Origin: Hamadaea flava
GTDB taxonomy: Bacteria; Actinomycetota; Actinomycetes; Mycobacteriales; Micromonosporaceae
DNA length: 64,000 nucleotides
Assembly: GCF_024172085.1 (NCBI RefSeq)
Contig: NZ_JAMZDZ010000001.1
Span: 7,502,001-7,566,000 of the forward strand
Reading direction: 5' to 3'
Part shown: piece after piece, positions 17,064 through 30,200 of the stretch
Numbering within the stretch: the stretch's first letter is position 1
How the letters are laid out: every line of letters starts with the position of its first letter
Position numbers and translations under genes: made by a program
The notes under the pieces: model-generated
Told to the model about the DNA's origin: nothing
Databases searched by the model: none
The model's input: the letters and a program-made list of their open reading frames with translations, nothing else

Positions 17064-18995
17064 ATGTCGATGATGGGCGGGGGCGGCGGGGGCTGGGGCA
17101 TGATGCGCGCCCTCCGCGAGGAGGACGCGGTCAAGCAGCACAAGCTGACCAGCGGCACGTTCAAGCGCGTCATGCGCTTCGCCCGGCCGTACCGGCGCGA
17201 CATCACCATCTTCCTCATCACCGTGGTGGTGTCCGCCGCGATCGGGGTGGCGACCCCGGTCCTCGCCGGTGACGTCGTCAACGCCATCACCAGCAACAAA
17301 GCCTCGGCCGGCGCCACTGTCATCCGGCTGGCGCTGATCATCGCCGGGCTTTCCATCGCCAGTGCCGGCCTCTCCCTCGCCCAGCGGTGGTACTCCGCCC
17401 GTATCGGCGAGGGCATCATCTACCGGCTGCGCAGCGAGGTCTACGACCACGTCCAGCGGATGCCGCTGCAGTTCTTCACGCGTACGCAGACCGGCGCGCT
17501 CGTGTCCCGGCTCAACAACGACGTCCTGGGCGCGCAGCGGGCGTTCACCTCGACGCTGTCCGGCGTGGTCAGCAACGTCATCCAGTTGGCCCTGACGGCG
17601 GGCGTGATGCTGAGCCTCAACTGGCAGATCACCGCCCTTTCGCTGGTGTTGCTGCCGGTCTTCATCCTGCCCGCGCGCCGGGTCGGGCGCCGGCTGGCCG
17701 CCATCACCAAGGAGTCCTACGAACTCAACGCCACGATGAACGCGACGATGACCGAGCGCTTCGGTGTCGCGGGGGCGTTGCTGGTGAAGCTGTTCGGGCG
17801 ACCCGAGTCGGAGTCGGAGCGGTTCGGCGAGAAGGCCGCCCGCGTACGCGACATCGGCATCACCTCGGCGATGTACGGCCGGGCCTTCTTCGTCGCGATG
17901 ATGCTGGTCGCCTCGCTGGCCCAGGCGCTCGTCTACGGTCTGGGCGGCTGGTTCGCCGTCAACCAGACGATCTCGGCCGGCACCGTGGTCGCCCTGGCGT
18001 TGCTCCTGACCCGCCTCTACGGGCCGTTGACCGAGCTGTCCAACGTACGCGTGGACGTCATGAGCGCCATGGTCAGCTTCGACCGGGTCTTCGAGATCCT
18101 GGACCTGCCGCCGGCCATCGCGGAGAAGCCGGACGCGGTCGAGATTCCGAAGGGCTCGAGCCGGGTCGACTTCCGCGACGTCTGGTTCCGCTATCCCACC
18201 GCGGCCGAGGTCTCGCTGGCCTCCCTGGAGGACGTCGCGACGCTGGACCGCAAGCAGACCGAGCCGGTGCTGCGCGGGGTCTCCTTCACGGTCCAGCCGG
18301 GTCAGATGGTGGCCCTCGTCGGCCCGTCCGGTGCCGGCAAGTCCACCACGTCGATGCTCGTGAGCCGGGTCTACGACGTGACCGAGGGCTCGGTGGCGGT
18401 CGGCGGCATCGACGTCCGCGACGCCTCCCTCGCCTCGCTGCGCGACACGATCGGCGTCGTCACGCAGGACGCTCACCTGTTCCACGAGTCGATCGCGGCG
18501 AACCTGCGCTATGCCAAGCCCGACGCGACCGACGAGGAGATCTGGGCCGCCCTGCGCGGAGCCCAGGTCGAGGAGCTGGTCCGGGCGTTGCCCGATGGAC
18601 TGGAGACGGTCGTCGGCGAGCGCGGCTACCGGTTCTCCGGCGGCGAGAAGCAGCGCATCGCGATCGCCCGGCTGCTGCTGAAGGCGCCGTCCATCGTCAT
18701 CCTCGACGAGGCCACGGCACACCTGGACTCCGAGAGCGAGGCGGCGGTGCAGCGAGCGCTGTCGGTCGCACTCGCCGGGCGTACGGCGCTCGTCATCGCG
18801 CACCGGCTGTCGACCGTCCGCGAAGCCGACCAGATCCTGGTGCTCGACGACGGCAAGATCGTCGAACGGGGCACCCACGAGGAGTTGGTCGCCGCGGGCG
18901 GGCTGTACGGCGACCTCTATCGGACGCAGTTCACCGCGTCGCCGATCGACTCGCCGCTGACGACGGGCCTGCCCGCGAGCCCCGCCGCCGCCTGA
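17064..18995 (+). CDS. ABC exporter, fused membrane and ATPase domains
   Basis: A 643-residue half-transporter of the MsbA/LmrA type. A Met/Gly-rich N-terminus (MSMMGGGGGGWGMMRALREE) is followed by six transmembrane helices (about 45-340) and an ATPase domain with Walker A GPSGAGKST (about 420), signature FSGGEKQRIAIARLLL, Walker B SIVILDEATAHLD and switch IAHRLST. It would work as a homodimer exporting a lipid, peptide or drug. The ATG is chosen for GGGAGG nine bases upstream; a longer in-frame start at 17031 lacks a ribosome site. TAGGTT at 17026-17031 is a plausible -10. Confidence 0.9.
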   Translation: MSMMGGGGGGWGMMRALREEDAVKQHKLTSGTFKRVMRFARPYRRDITIFLITVVVSAAIGVATPVLAGDVVNAITSNKASAGATVIRLALIIAGLSIASAGLSLAQRWYSARIGEGIIYRLRSEVYDHVQRMPLQFFTRTQTGALVSRLNNDVLGAQRAFTSTLSGVVSNVIQLALTAGVMLSLNWQITALSLVLLPVFILPARRVGRRLAAITKESYELNATMNATMTERFGVAGALLVKLFGRPESESERFGEKAARVRDIGITSAMYGRAFFVAMMLVASLAQALVYGLGGWFAVNQTISAGTVVALALLLTRLYGPLTELSNVRVDVMSAMVSFDRVFEILDLPPAIAEKPDAVEIPKGSSRVDFRDVWFRYPTAAEVSLASLEDVATLDRKQTEPVLRGVSFTVQPGQMVALVGPSGAGKSTTSMLVSRVYDVTEGSVAVGGIDVRDASLASLRDTIGVVTQDAHLFHESIAANLRYAKPDATDEEIWAALRGAQVEELVRALPDGLETVVGERGYRFSGGEKQRIAIARLLLKAPSIVILDEATAHLDSESEAAVQRALSVALAGRTALVIAHRLSTVREADQILVLDDGKIVERGTHEELVAAGGLYGDLYRTQFTASPIDSPLTTGLPASPAAA

Positions 18996-19019
18996 GCGCT
19001 CGCTCGAGCACCGCCCGAC

Positions 19020-19065
19020 CCGGGATGACGCTGCCCCCCGCACGCGGAGGACAGCGTCATCCCGG
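19020..19065. terminator. Bidirectional hairpin between convergent genes
   Basis: A perfect 14-bp stem (CCGGGATGACGCTG with its complement) around an 18-base loop, between the ABC exporter stop (18995) and the RIO kinase stop (19179). Confidence 0.7.
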
Positions 19066-19178
19066 ATATCGCACGGTGCCGCACGGGCGGTGGCCCGCCG
19101 GTCGATGAGGGCCGCGCGGCCGCGGGGGCCGCACGGCCGAAGGAGCTGCCCGGCCGCCGGACCGCGCCGTGGGCGGGT

Positions 19179-20090
19179 TCAGCGGATCCCCGCCTCGTCG
19201 CACAGGAACTGCACGACCTCGGTCTCATCCACACCGGACAGTCCCCGGGAACGGAACCAGGTCAGCACGTTGTGCACGTCCCGAGTCAGGAACCGCCGCC
19301 CGTGCGGGTTGGCCACCACGTCCACGATCTGCGGCAGATCGATGACGACCAGCCGTCCCTCGTGGACGAGGATGTTGTACGGCGACAGGTCGCCGTGCGC
19401 GTACCCGCTGCGGGCCAGGACGCGCAGCCCGATCAGCAGCTGCTCCCACAGATCGGTCAGATTCGCGTCCTCCGGCCGGATCGCGGCCAGCCGTGGCGCG
19501 GCCACACCGTCGGGCGTACCGATGAACTCCATGAGGATCTCGGTGCCGAGGATCTGCACCGGATAAGGCGTGAACGGGGTCACGTCCAGCGACTGGGCGG
19601 TCTCCCAGAGCTTGCACAGCGCCCCGAACTCGGCGTACGCCCACTGCCCGGCGATCGCCTCCTTGCCGAAGGCGGTCCGGGCGGCGACGGCCCGGTTGAC
19701 CCGGCTGTCCCGGGTCCGCCGGCCCTCCAGATATCCGGCGTCCCGGTGGAACATCCGGTGGTCGCTGTCCCGGTATCGCTTGGCCGCCATCAGCGTGCCG
19801 TAGCCGGTCTCGGGCACCTCCCGCCGGATCAGGAAGACGTCGGCTTCCTTGCCGGTCTTGAGCATGCCGCGCTCGGTGTCGACCGCGGCGAGCTCAGTGA
19901 CCACCCACTCCGGATGCGGCAGCGGGCCGCGCTCGGTGGGGGAGGACAGGTCCCAGGTGGACCAGCGGTCGCCGGTCTCCGGGCCGTCCGGATTCTCATC
20001 CCATTCGGGATCGTGATCGAGGAACTTCTCGAAGGTGTCGGTATCGGTCAGCGAGAAGTCGTCGTCGTCGAACTTGCGCTGTTTGCGCAC
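19179..20090 (-). CDS. RIO-family atypical protein kinase
   Basis: A 303-residue RIO1-like kinase. The acidic N-terminus (FDDDDFSLTDTDTFEKFLDH) precedes a nucleotide loop (LKTGKEADVFLIRR, with the catalytic lysine in AAKRYR), a hinge (ILMEFIG), the catalytic loop YAHGDLSPYNILV (Asp and Asn present) and the metal motif VVIDLPQIVD. Archaeal/eukaryotic RIO kinases act in ribosome maturation; bacterial roles are poorly defined. The GTG start is supported by AAGGAG eight bases upstream. An unusual low-GC3 leader precedes it (see 20091-20214). Confidence 0.9.
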   Translation of the reverse strand: MRKQRKFDDDDFSLTDTDTFEKFLDHDPEWDENPDGPETGDRWSTWDLSSPTERGPLPHPEWVVTELAAVDTERGMLKTGKEADVFLIRREVPETGYGTLMAAKRYRDSDHRMFHRDAGYLEGRRTRDSRVNRAVAARTAFGKEAIAGQWAYAEFGALCKLWETAQSLDVTPFTPYPVQILGTEILMEFIGTPDGVAAPRLAAIRPEDANLTDLWEQLLIGLRVLARSGYAHGDLSPYNILVHEGRLVVIDLPQIVDVVANPHGRRFLTRDVHNVLTWFRSRGLSGVDETEVVQFLCDEAGIR

Positions 20091-20214
20091 TTCAGCGGCT
20101 CCTTGAGCGAAGAGGAAAGGGGAATGGCGCAGGGCAGGGCAAAGACAGCCATCTGGCTCCCCTCCTCTCACTCGCACACCACACCGGCAAAAGACAGGCT
20201 GTGGTGGCAGCCAT
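20091..20214 (-). other. Leader region of the RIO kinase gene with overlapping small frames
   Basis: A minus-strand frame from ATG (20212-20214) to TGA (20092-20094) encodes 40 residues and stops one base before the kinase GTG. A second frame beginning MAVFALPCAIPLSSSLKEPL overlaps the kinase start. Both have third-position GC clearly below the neighbouring genes, so either a regulatory leader peptide or a structured 5' leader is more likely than an ordinary gene. The kinase ribosome site AAGGAG lies inside the 40-codon frame, so translation of it could couple to the kinase. Confidence 0.4.
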
Positions 20215-20292
20215 GATCAACGCCGACCAGTGTAGGCGGCGGGGGTGGACAGGTGTCAACCGATTTTCCGCGTGACGCCCTACACTCCCGGG

Positions 20293-20706
20293 ATGTCGAC
20301 CGCACAGGTCTCCCTCGCCCCGTCACCGTCGCGCGGCGTCGAGGTGCTCGTGGTCATCCAGTCCGCCTTGGTCGCGGCCTTCTACCTCGGAGCCTGCGGC
20401 CTCTATCTCGTCGTCAGCGCAACGGCAGGCTGGCCGGAGTCGCTCGGCCCGGAGCACGATCCCAAGGACTACTGGCCGGCGCTCCTGTGGTCGGCGTACC
20501 CGATGGTCGCGCTATCGGCGCTGGTGGGCCACATCCCCGCCGCCGCGCTGGTGCCGGCCGGGCTCTGGACGCTCGCCCAGCGGGGCGTACGCCGTCAGCG
20601 CCGGCTCGCGTGGACGCTCGCCGCGACCACCGCGCTCTGCGCGGGCATGGTGGTGCTGATCATGACGCCGGTCGGCCGGCACCTTCAGAACTGGATGCTC
20701 GACTGA
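20293..20706 (+). CDS. Small membrane protein, function unknown
   Basis: A 137-residue protein with about four hydrophobic segments (VVIQSALVAAFYLGACGLYL; LLWSAYPMVALSALVGHIP; ALVPAGLWTLA; TLAATTALCAGMVVLIM) and a basic loop between the last two. The ATG at 20293 is chosen because TACACT (20281-20286) ends six bases before it. No family recognised; neighbours give no hint. Confidence 0.65.
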   Translation: MSTAQVSLAPSPSRGVEVLVVIQSALVAAFYLGACGLYLVVSATAGWPESLGPEHDPKDYWPALLWSAYPMVALSALVGHIPAAALVPAGLWTLAQRGVRRQRRLAWTLAATTALCAGMVVLIMTPVGRHLQNWMLD

Positions 20707-20751
20707 CCCCGAGTTGATCAGCCTTTTACGGAGTTGATCAGGGTGCTGCGG

Positions 20752-20792
20752 ACACGACACGCCGGTCGATCACGACCGATAGTTCATGATCG
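20752..20792 (+). repeat. 41-bp dispersed repeat, copy B
   Basis: Second copy of the 41-bp element, with a perfect hairpin core CGGTCG-atca-CGACCG. A further upstream stretch (GGAGTTGATCAGGG-GCTGCGG, 20731-20750) is shared with copy C at 36.2 kb. It lies 26 bases beyond the stop of the TetR gene. Confidence 0.8.
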
Positions 20793-20818
20793 GCGGGAAC
20801 ACACCCAGGCGGACGGGG

Positions 20819-21391
20819 TCAGCGTTTGCGGACGGTTTCTTCGACGAGGTCGAGGACTGGTCCGAGGTCCCCGGCGGGCCGGCCCATCGCCAAGTGCAGC
20901 ACGAGCCCGTCGTAGGCCAGTTCGAGGAACCGCATGAGCGCTTCCAGCGGCACGTCGTCGCGGAGCACTCCGGCGTCGCGTTGGCGTTTGAGCCGTTCGG
21001 CGGTGGCGCTTTCGATCGCGCTGGTGCGCTGGACCCAGCGTTCGGCGAAGCCGGGGTCGGTGCGGACGCGGCGGGACACTTCCAGTTGCGTGCCGAGCCA
21101 GCCGGCCGCGTCGGGGTCGGTGGCGCGGGTCAGCAGGTCGCGCATGACCTGGACGAGTCCGTTGCGGGCGACCGTTTCCACCATTTCGGCGGCGTCGTCC
21201 TCGGCGACCGCGAGGAACAGGGAGTCCTTGTCGCGGAAGTGGTGGAAGATCGCGCCCCGGGACAGCCCGGTCGCCTCTTCGAGTCGCCGGACGGTGGCGC
21301 CTTCGTAGCCGTAGCGCGCGAAACAGGCACGGGCGGCGGTGAGGATCTCCTCCCGCCGGGCTTCCAGCTGATCCTGACTCACCCTCGGCAC
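20819..21391 (-). CDS. TetR-family transcriptional regulator
   Basis: A 190-residue TetR repressor. The N-terminal HTH is REEILTAARACFARYGYEGA followed by VRRLEEATGLSRGAIFHHFRDKDSLFLAV (about residues 12-62); the rest is the helical ligand and dimer domain. The segment TRATDPDAAGWLGTQLEVSRRVRTDPGFAERW resembles TetR_C domains of the AcnR/AcrR group. The GTG at 21391 has GGGAGGA seven bases upstream. It is divergent from the amidase gene (94 bases between starts), which it may control. Confidence 0.9.
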   Translation of the reverse strand: MPRVSQDQLEARREEILTAARACFARYGYEGATVRRLEEATGLSRGAIFHHFRDKDSLFLAVAEDDAAEMVETVARNGLVQVMRDLLTRATDPDAAGWLGTQLEVSRRVRTDPGFAERWVQRTSAIESATAERLKRQRDAGVLRDDVPLEALMRFLELAYDGLVLHLAMGRPAGDLGPVLDLVEETVRKR

Positions 21392-21484
21392 ACTACGATC
21401 CTCCCAGGTCAACCAAGTCTTCGCAATCCGTACGTACGGCTTGCTGCACGCGTCGGCCAGTCGGGGCGGGCTAAGGTGACCCCC

Positions 21485-22330
21485 ATGTTGACCCCGCTCA
21501 CCGTCGCCGCCGTCCAGGCGCCGTCGGTCCCCGGCGACGTCGCGGCCAACGCGAAGGCCGGCGCCGAGCTGGCCGCGCAGGCCGCCGACCAGGGCGCTCG
21601 GCTGTGCGTACTGCCCGAGCTGTTCCTGCCCGCGTACCATCCGCCGGCCTTGGAAGATCTGGCCACCGACGTCGCGGCCGTGGGCGGTCAGGTGGCGGAC
21701 GCGAGACTCGACCCCGTCCGGGCCGTCGCGCGCGACCGGCAGATCGTCATTCTGCTAGGGGCAGCGGTACGCGATGAGCAGGACCGGCGTACGTGCGCCG
21801 TCGTGGTGGCCGACGGCTCCGGGCGGATCCGGGTGGCGTACGAGAAGAACTTCCTGTGCGGACCGGAGGAGAAGGCGCTCTTCGTGCCGGGTTCCCGGGG
21901 TGCGACGCTGCATCTGGACGGCTGGCGGCTCGGGCTGGGCGTCTGCTACGACGGGTGCTTCCCGGAGCACGCCCGCGCCGCCCAGGACGACGACGTGCAC
22001 GGCATGGTCTACCCGGCGGCGTACGTGACGGGCTCCGAGCATCGCCGCGATGTCTACTATGCCGCGCGCGCCTTGGACAACACAGGCTACGTCGTTTATG
22101 CCAATGCGGTCGACGGTGTCGCGCCGTGGACCTTCAACGGCGGCGCGGCCGTCTACGACCCGGAGGGTCGGGCGATCGTCCGCGGCCCGAACTCCGGCAC
22201 GTCGGTGCAGGTGGCGACGCTGTCGGCGGAGGATCTGCAAGCGACCCGCGCCGGCCACACCATGTTGGCCGATCGACCGGCGGCGATGTCAGAAAACCTC
22301 GGAGTCGGGCGGGATCAGGTCTATACGTGA
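21485..22330 (+). CDS. Carbon-nitrogen hydrolase (nitrilase family amidase)
   Basis: A 281-residue nitrilase-superfamily enzyme with the full catalytic triad in expected contexts: Glu45 (LCVLPELFLPAY), Lys121 (YEKNFLCG) and Cys154 (LGVCYDGCFPE). It should hydrolyse a C-N bond of an amide, carbamoyl or nitrile. The length is normal for the small branch of the family. TAAGGT (21472-21477) lies seven bases before the ATG. The divergent TetR gene is the likely regulator; the natural substrate cannot be told. Confidence 0.9.
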   Translation: MLTPLTVAAVQAPSVPGDVAANAKAGAELAAQAADQGARLCVLPELFLPAYHPPALEDLATDVAAVGGQVADARLDPVRAVARDRQIVILLGAAVRDEQDRRTCAVVVADGSGRIRVAYEKNFLCGPEEKALFVPGSRGATLHLDGWRLGLGVCYDGCFPEHARAAQDDDVHGMVYPAAYVTGSEHRRDVYYAARALDNTGYVVYANAVDGVAPWTFNGGAAVYDPEGRAIVRGPNSGTSVQVATLSAEDLQATRAGHTMLADRPAAMSENLGVGRDQVYT

Positions 22331-22372
22331 GGACCCTTTCCTAGTGAGGCGCAGGTCACGTATTGTGCGGCC

Positions 22373-23029
22373 GTGCCATTGCTGCTCCTTGACCTCGACA
22401 ACACCCTGATCGACCGCACCGGGGCGTTCAAGGCCTGGGCCGAATGGTTCCTGCCGGAGATCGGCGCGCCCGCGTACGACGTGGACTGGTTGCTGGACGT
22501 GGACGCGGACGGGCTGACCGACCGTTGGGACGTGGCCGAGGCCATCCGCGACCGGTACGCCATCCGCGCGTCCATCGTCGATATGGTCGACGAGCTGTCC
22601 GAGGGGATGGTCGAGCATACGCGGTTCGATCCCATGGTCGGCGCGGCGCTGCGGATCGCGGCGGACGCGGGCTGGGTGCCGGTGATCGTGACCAACGGCA
22701 GCACCCGCATGCAGGAGGCGAAGATCCGCCGGACCGGGCTGGACCGATTCGTGGCCGACTGGGTGATCTCCGAGGAGGTCGACTGCCGCAAGCCCAATCC
22801 CCGGATCTTCGAGATCGCGGCCGAACGCGCCCGACTACGGCTGCGCGGCGCGTGGATGATCGGCGACAGCCCCGAGTCCGACATCGGCGGCGCGGCCGGA
22901 CTGGGGCTGCCGAGCGTCTGGCTGCGGCGGGGCCGGGAGTGGACCGAGCGGCGGTTCGCGCCCACCCGGGCGGTCAACGGCGTCATCCAGGCCGTCGCGG
23001 CCGTGATGTCGCTGGCCCACTCCCGGTAG
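22373..23029 (+). CDS. HAD-superfamily hydrolase
   Basis: A 218-residue HAD hydrolase with complete motifs: DLDNTLID (Asp7 nucleophile, Asp9 acid/base), IVTNGST (motif II), the lysine in DCRKPNPRIF and MIGDSPESDIGGA (motif IV), plus a helical cap of the beta-phosphoglucomutase/haloacid dehalogenase type. It probably dephosphorylates a small metabolite. The GTG start lies six bases after TATTGT (22361-22366). It is convergent with the glycerophosphodiesterase gene, three bases apart. Confidence 0.9.
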   Translation: MPLLLLDLDNTLIDRTGAFKAWAEWFLPEIGAPAYDVDWLLDVDADGLTDRWDVAEAIRDRYAIRASIVDMVDELSEGMVEHTRFDPMVGAALRIAADAGWVPVIVTNGSTRMQEAKIRRTGLDRFVADWVISEEVDCRKPNPRIFEIAAERARLRLRGAWMIGDSPESDIGGAAGLGLPSVWLRRGREWTERRFAPTRAVNGVIQAVAAVMSLAHSR

Positions 23030-23032
23030 CCG

Positions 23033-24130
23033 CTAGCGAAGGGAGCGGGCCAGGACGCCGATGTCGGCCTGGTCGGTGAAGAGCCCGTCGATCCCGGTAC
23101 GCAGGAACGTGATCTGCTCGTCGAGGGCCTTGCCGTACGCGTTGGGGTCGGTCCCGACCCGGTAGTCGGCCGGCAGGAACTGGTTCTCCGCCCGGAACGT
23201 GTACGGGTGCACGACCAGCCCGGCCGTGTGCGCGTCGGCCACCAGTGAGGTGGGGGCGGCCAGCGTGCCGTCGGCGTTGCGCGGGATCACCAGCGACTTG
23301 TCCGGTCCGATGCCGTCGGCGTACGCGGCCAGCTCGGCGAGCCCGGCCGGGCTCAGGTACTCGCGATACGTCTTGGGATCGGCGAACGGCGTACCACTGG
23401 CACTGGCGAGGAAGACCAGCGGTACGCGGAGGCCGAGCTTCTCGCGGAGGTCGCGCAGGTTGGCCGCCTCGAAGGACTGGACGAAGACCGGCGCGTTGCG
23501 GCGGTCGAGGCCGTGCTGGCGCAGCGCCTGGACCAGCGGGGCCTCCAGGGCGAGCCCGGCGGCCCGGAAGTAGGTCGGGTGCTTGGTCTCCGGGTAGACG
23601 CCGATCTCGCGGTCCAGCTCCTTGCTGAGCCGCTCGCGCAGCTTGAGCACCTCCTCGAAGGTGGGCACCTCGAAGAGTCCGTTGTAGAGGGTGTTGCGCT
23701 GGCGCACGGCGGGCAGCCGCTCCGCCGCGCGCAGCGTCTTCAGCTCCGCGAGGGTGAAGTCCTCGGTGAACCAGCCGGTCACCGGCACGCCGTCGATCTG
23801 CTTGGTGGTCCGGCGCGCCGCGAACTCCGGGTGGTCGGCCACGTTGGTCGTGCCGGAGATCTCGTTCTCGTGCCGGGCGACCAGCACGCCGTCCTTCGTG
23901 GACACGAGATCCGGCTCGATGAAATCGGCGCCCATCCGCGCGGCCAGCTCGTACGACGCCAGGGTGTGCTCGGGCCGGTAGCCGCTGGCCCCGCGGTGCC
24001 CGATCACCAGCGGCCCGCGCCGCCGCGGCTTGTCGGACGCGGCGGCCGGAGCCGCCGCCAGCAGGGGCACGGCTCCGGCCGCGATAGCACTCACCTTCAA
24101 CAAACTACGCCTGTCAGCCATGCGGCTCAT
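23033..24130 (-). CDS. Tat-exported glycerophosphodiester phosphodiesterase
   Basis: A 365-residue protein with a twin-arginine signal (MADRRSLLKVSAIAAGAVPLL, then Ala-rich to about residue 40) and a GDPD TIM-barrel: GHRGASGYRPEHTLASY, FIEPDLVSTKDGVLVARHENEI, and a C-terminal GIDGLFTDQAD. It hydrolyses glycerophosphodiesters outside the membrane to give glycerol-3-phosphate, a phosphate and carbon source. The ATG at 24130 follows TAGGTC by seven bases; ATG at 24121 is equally possible and leaves the Tat motif intact. The length matches long GlpQ-type enzymes. Confidence 0.92.
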   Translation of the reverse strand: MSRMADRRSLLKVSAIAAGAVPLLAAAPAAASDKPRRRGPLVIGHRGASGYRPEHTLASYELAARMGADFIEPDLVSTKDGVLVARHENEISGTTNVADHPEFAARRTTKQIDGVPVTGWFTEDFTLAELKTLRAAERLPAVRQRNTLYNGLFEVPTFEEVLKLRERLSKELDREIGVYPETKHPTYFRAAGLALEAPLVQALRQHGLDRRNAPVFVQSFEAANLRDLREKLGLRVPLVFLASASGTPFADPKTYREYLSPAGLAELAAYADGIGPDKSLVIPRNADGTLAAPTSLVADAHTAGLVVHPYTFRAENQFLPADYRVGTDPNAYGKALDEQITFLRTGIDGLFTDQADIGVLARSLR

Positions 24131-24194
24131 TCGAGACGACCTAGGGGTACGCCGAAAGGCGAGCACCTGACCGGTAGGCGAACATCGGGGCGGG

Positions 24195-24752
24195 CTAGAG
24201 GATCTGCGTGGGCTGCTCGCTGGACTGAGTCGGCGGGGTGTGCTGGGCCGGCGGGGTGTGCCGGGCGCTGAAGTCCGGCAGGGTGCCGCCGAGCGACAGG
24301 AAGATCCGGAGCACGGCGTACGCGACGAGGGCGGCGACGCCGAGTTCGGCGAGCCCCATCACGAAGTGCTCCAGCGCGCCGAAGGCGGACCGGGCGCTGT
24401 TGACGTAGTCGAACGTCCGGCCCAGACCGAGCAGGAACGAGATGAGCCCGAAGAAGAGCACCACGAGGTACTCGACCAACGCGATCGCCGCCATCAGCTT
24501 GCTCACCGCCAGGACCGGCGTGATCTGCGTGGCGATCAGCAGGGCGAGCAGCGGAAGCACGATCGTGTACAGCGTGACGAAGCCGGCCGACGCCGACCGG
24601 GAGCTGAAGGTGGTGTCCCGCGACGGCAGCAGCCAGCCGAAGAAGGTGAAGAACAGCTGCAGGGCGACGTAGCCCAGCAACGCCCAGGCGAACAGCGGCC
24701 GCAACGCCTTCACGGCGCTGCCGGGCGAGGAGGGAACCGAAGGGGTGGTCAT
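24195..24752 (-). CDS. Membrane protein, function unknown
   Basis: A 185-residue protein with four hydrophobic helices (about residues 18-40, 58-75, 82-108 and 130-152) and a proline-rich cytoplasmic tail containing HTPPAQHTPPTQ, a near-repeat. No family recognised. It lies between the glycerophosphodiesterase and the chitinase, all on the minus strand, with a strong hairpin separating it from the chitinase. Confidence 0.75.
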   Translation of the reverse strand: MTTPSVPSSPGSAVKALRPLFAWALLGYVALQLFFTFFGWLLPSRDTTFSSRSASAGFVTLYTIVLPLLALLIATQITPVLAVSKLMAAIALVEYLVVLFFGLISFLLGLGRTFDYVNSARSAFGALEHFVMGLAELGVAALVAYAVLRIFLSLGGTLPDFSARHTPPAQHTPPTQSSEQPTQIL

Positions 24753-24813
24753 GGGCGTAATGAATATCGGTAACCGGCCGGGCCCGCAAACGCTGAGCGC
24801 CGGCGCAGAGACT

Positions 24814-24849
24814 GCTCGGCCGGTGCGACGAGCGCCGCACCGGCCGAGC
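24814..24849 (-). terminator. Hairpin terminator after the chitinase gene
   Basis: A perfect 14-bp stem (GCTCGGCCGGTGCG with its complement), 8-base loop, beginning 24 bases past the chitinase stop on the minus strand. Confidence 0.7.
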
Positions 24850-24872
24850 TCACCTCGACTGAGCCCTGGTTA

Positions 24873-26651
<1,779 letters not shown>

Positions 26652-26718
26652 CTGATGTGCCACCTGCCTGGGGGAATGGGGACAGATTCACATGGATCGG
26701 GGTAACCCTCAGGCAAAG

Positions 26719-26745
26719 ATAAATTAAAGTCCCCTAACAGTAAAG
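26719..26745 (-). promoter_or_regulatory. AT-rich element upstream of the chitinase gene
   Basis: On the minus strand this reads CTTTACTGTTAGGGGACTTT followed by AATTTAT, standing out from the GC-rich surroundings 68-94 bases before the chitinase start. GTTAGG-nn-ACTTT half-sites occur upstream of secreted glycosidase genes in several actinomycetes, so this may be an operator as well as part of the promoter. Confidence 0.45.
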
Positions 26746-26894
26746 AGACCTTCCAGTGATCGCTGTGCCAACGATGACATCGCTCAGCCGGAACTCCCGA
26801 GTCCACGGGTGACGCGCCGGGGAGCGCTTGCGTGAGCCGCCAGGAGTGCGGTCAGGTTCGCCCATGGGCCCGGGAGTTCAGGTGATGTCGCAGG

Positions 26895-27260
26895 TCAGTG
26901 CGTGACGATCTGCGGAGAGACCGACGTGAGCGTCTCGGTCACCGAGGCGATCACGTGCTCCGGTACGCCGAGCTCCGCCAGCACGGCCACCAGGTGCCCG
27001 CCGACCTTCGCGTACGCCTGGGAGTCGATGGCCAGGTGAGCATGCGCCTCACCCAGATCCCGCCCCGTGTAGTTGCTCGGTCCTCCCAGGACCATCGAGA
27101 GCAGGTCGACCTGATGTCGCTTCAGGGTGGCCAGGTCCACGCCGCTGAAGAAGCCGGCGAGCTCGGGATCGGCGACCAGCCGGTCGTAGAAGCGGCGTAC
27201 CGCCTCGCGGACCGCCGGCGCTCCGCCGATCAGTTCGAAGTTGGTCACGACAGCAGTCAT
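26895..27260 (-). CDS. Truncated haemoglobin, group I
   Basis: A 121-residue 2-on-2 globin (FELIGGAPAVREAVRRFYDR), with a B10-type Tyr25 in RRFYDRLV and the proximal histidine in GEAHAHLAI (about 73-75). Group I truncated globins dioxygenate nitric oxide to nitrate or bind oxygen. GGAGG lies five bases before the ATG, which excludes longer in-frame starts. A recognisable sigma-A-type promoter lies at 27350-27378. The gene stands alone. Confidence 0.92.
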   Translation of the reverse strand: MTAVVTNFELIGGAPAVREAVRRFYDRLVADPELAGFFSGVDLATLKRHQVDLLSMVLGGPSNYTGRDLGEAHAHLAIDSQAYAKVGGHLVAVLAELGVPEHVIASVTETLTSVSPQIVTH

Positions 27261-27349
27261 GAGAACCTCCAGCCCATGCCGCCCGACACGACGATTGGGT
27301 GATGGTTCTGCGACGTTCCCGTACGTCATGTCATCCATTTATGTAATTG

Positions 27350-27378
27350 ACTATAGGGATGTATTGCGTTACTGGAAA
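27350..27378 (-). promoter_or_regulatory. Promoter of the truncated haemoglobin gene
   Basis: Minus-strand TTTCCA (27373-27378), a 17-base spacer and TATAGT (27350-27355), in an AT-rich stretch unusual for this window. The expected leader is about 80 bases. It also lies just beyond the aconitase terminator. Confidence 0.55.
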
Positions 27379-27398
27379 GTAGTTCGGCCAACAAAAAA

Positions 27399-27430
27399 CA
27401 CGGAGGGCAACCGCTTGGTTGCCCTCCGTG
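27399..27430 (-). terminator. Rho-independent terminator of aconitase
   Basis: A perfect 14-bp stem (CACGGAGGGCAACC with its complement), GCTT-type 4-base loop, followed on the minus strand by TGTTTTTTGTT. It begins 26 bases after the acnA stop. This is the only hairpin in the window with a clear T run. Confidence 0.92.
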
Positions 27431-27455
27431 CAATTTGCAGAACGCCTGGTGGCGG

Positions 27456-30200
<2,745 letters not shown>

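Noticed and set aside
20092-20214. The 40-residue frame as a normal protein-coding gene
   Set aside because: Third-position GC is too low for this genome and there is no ribosome site before its ATG; kept only as a leader candidate.
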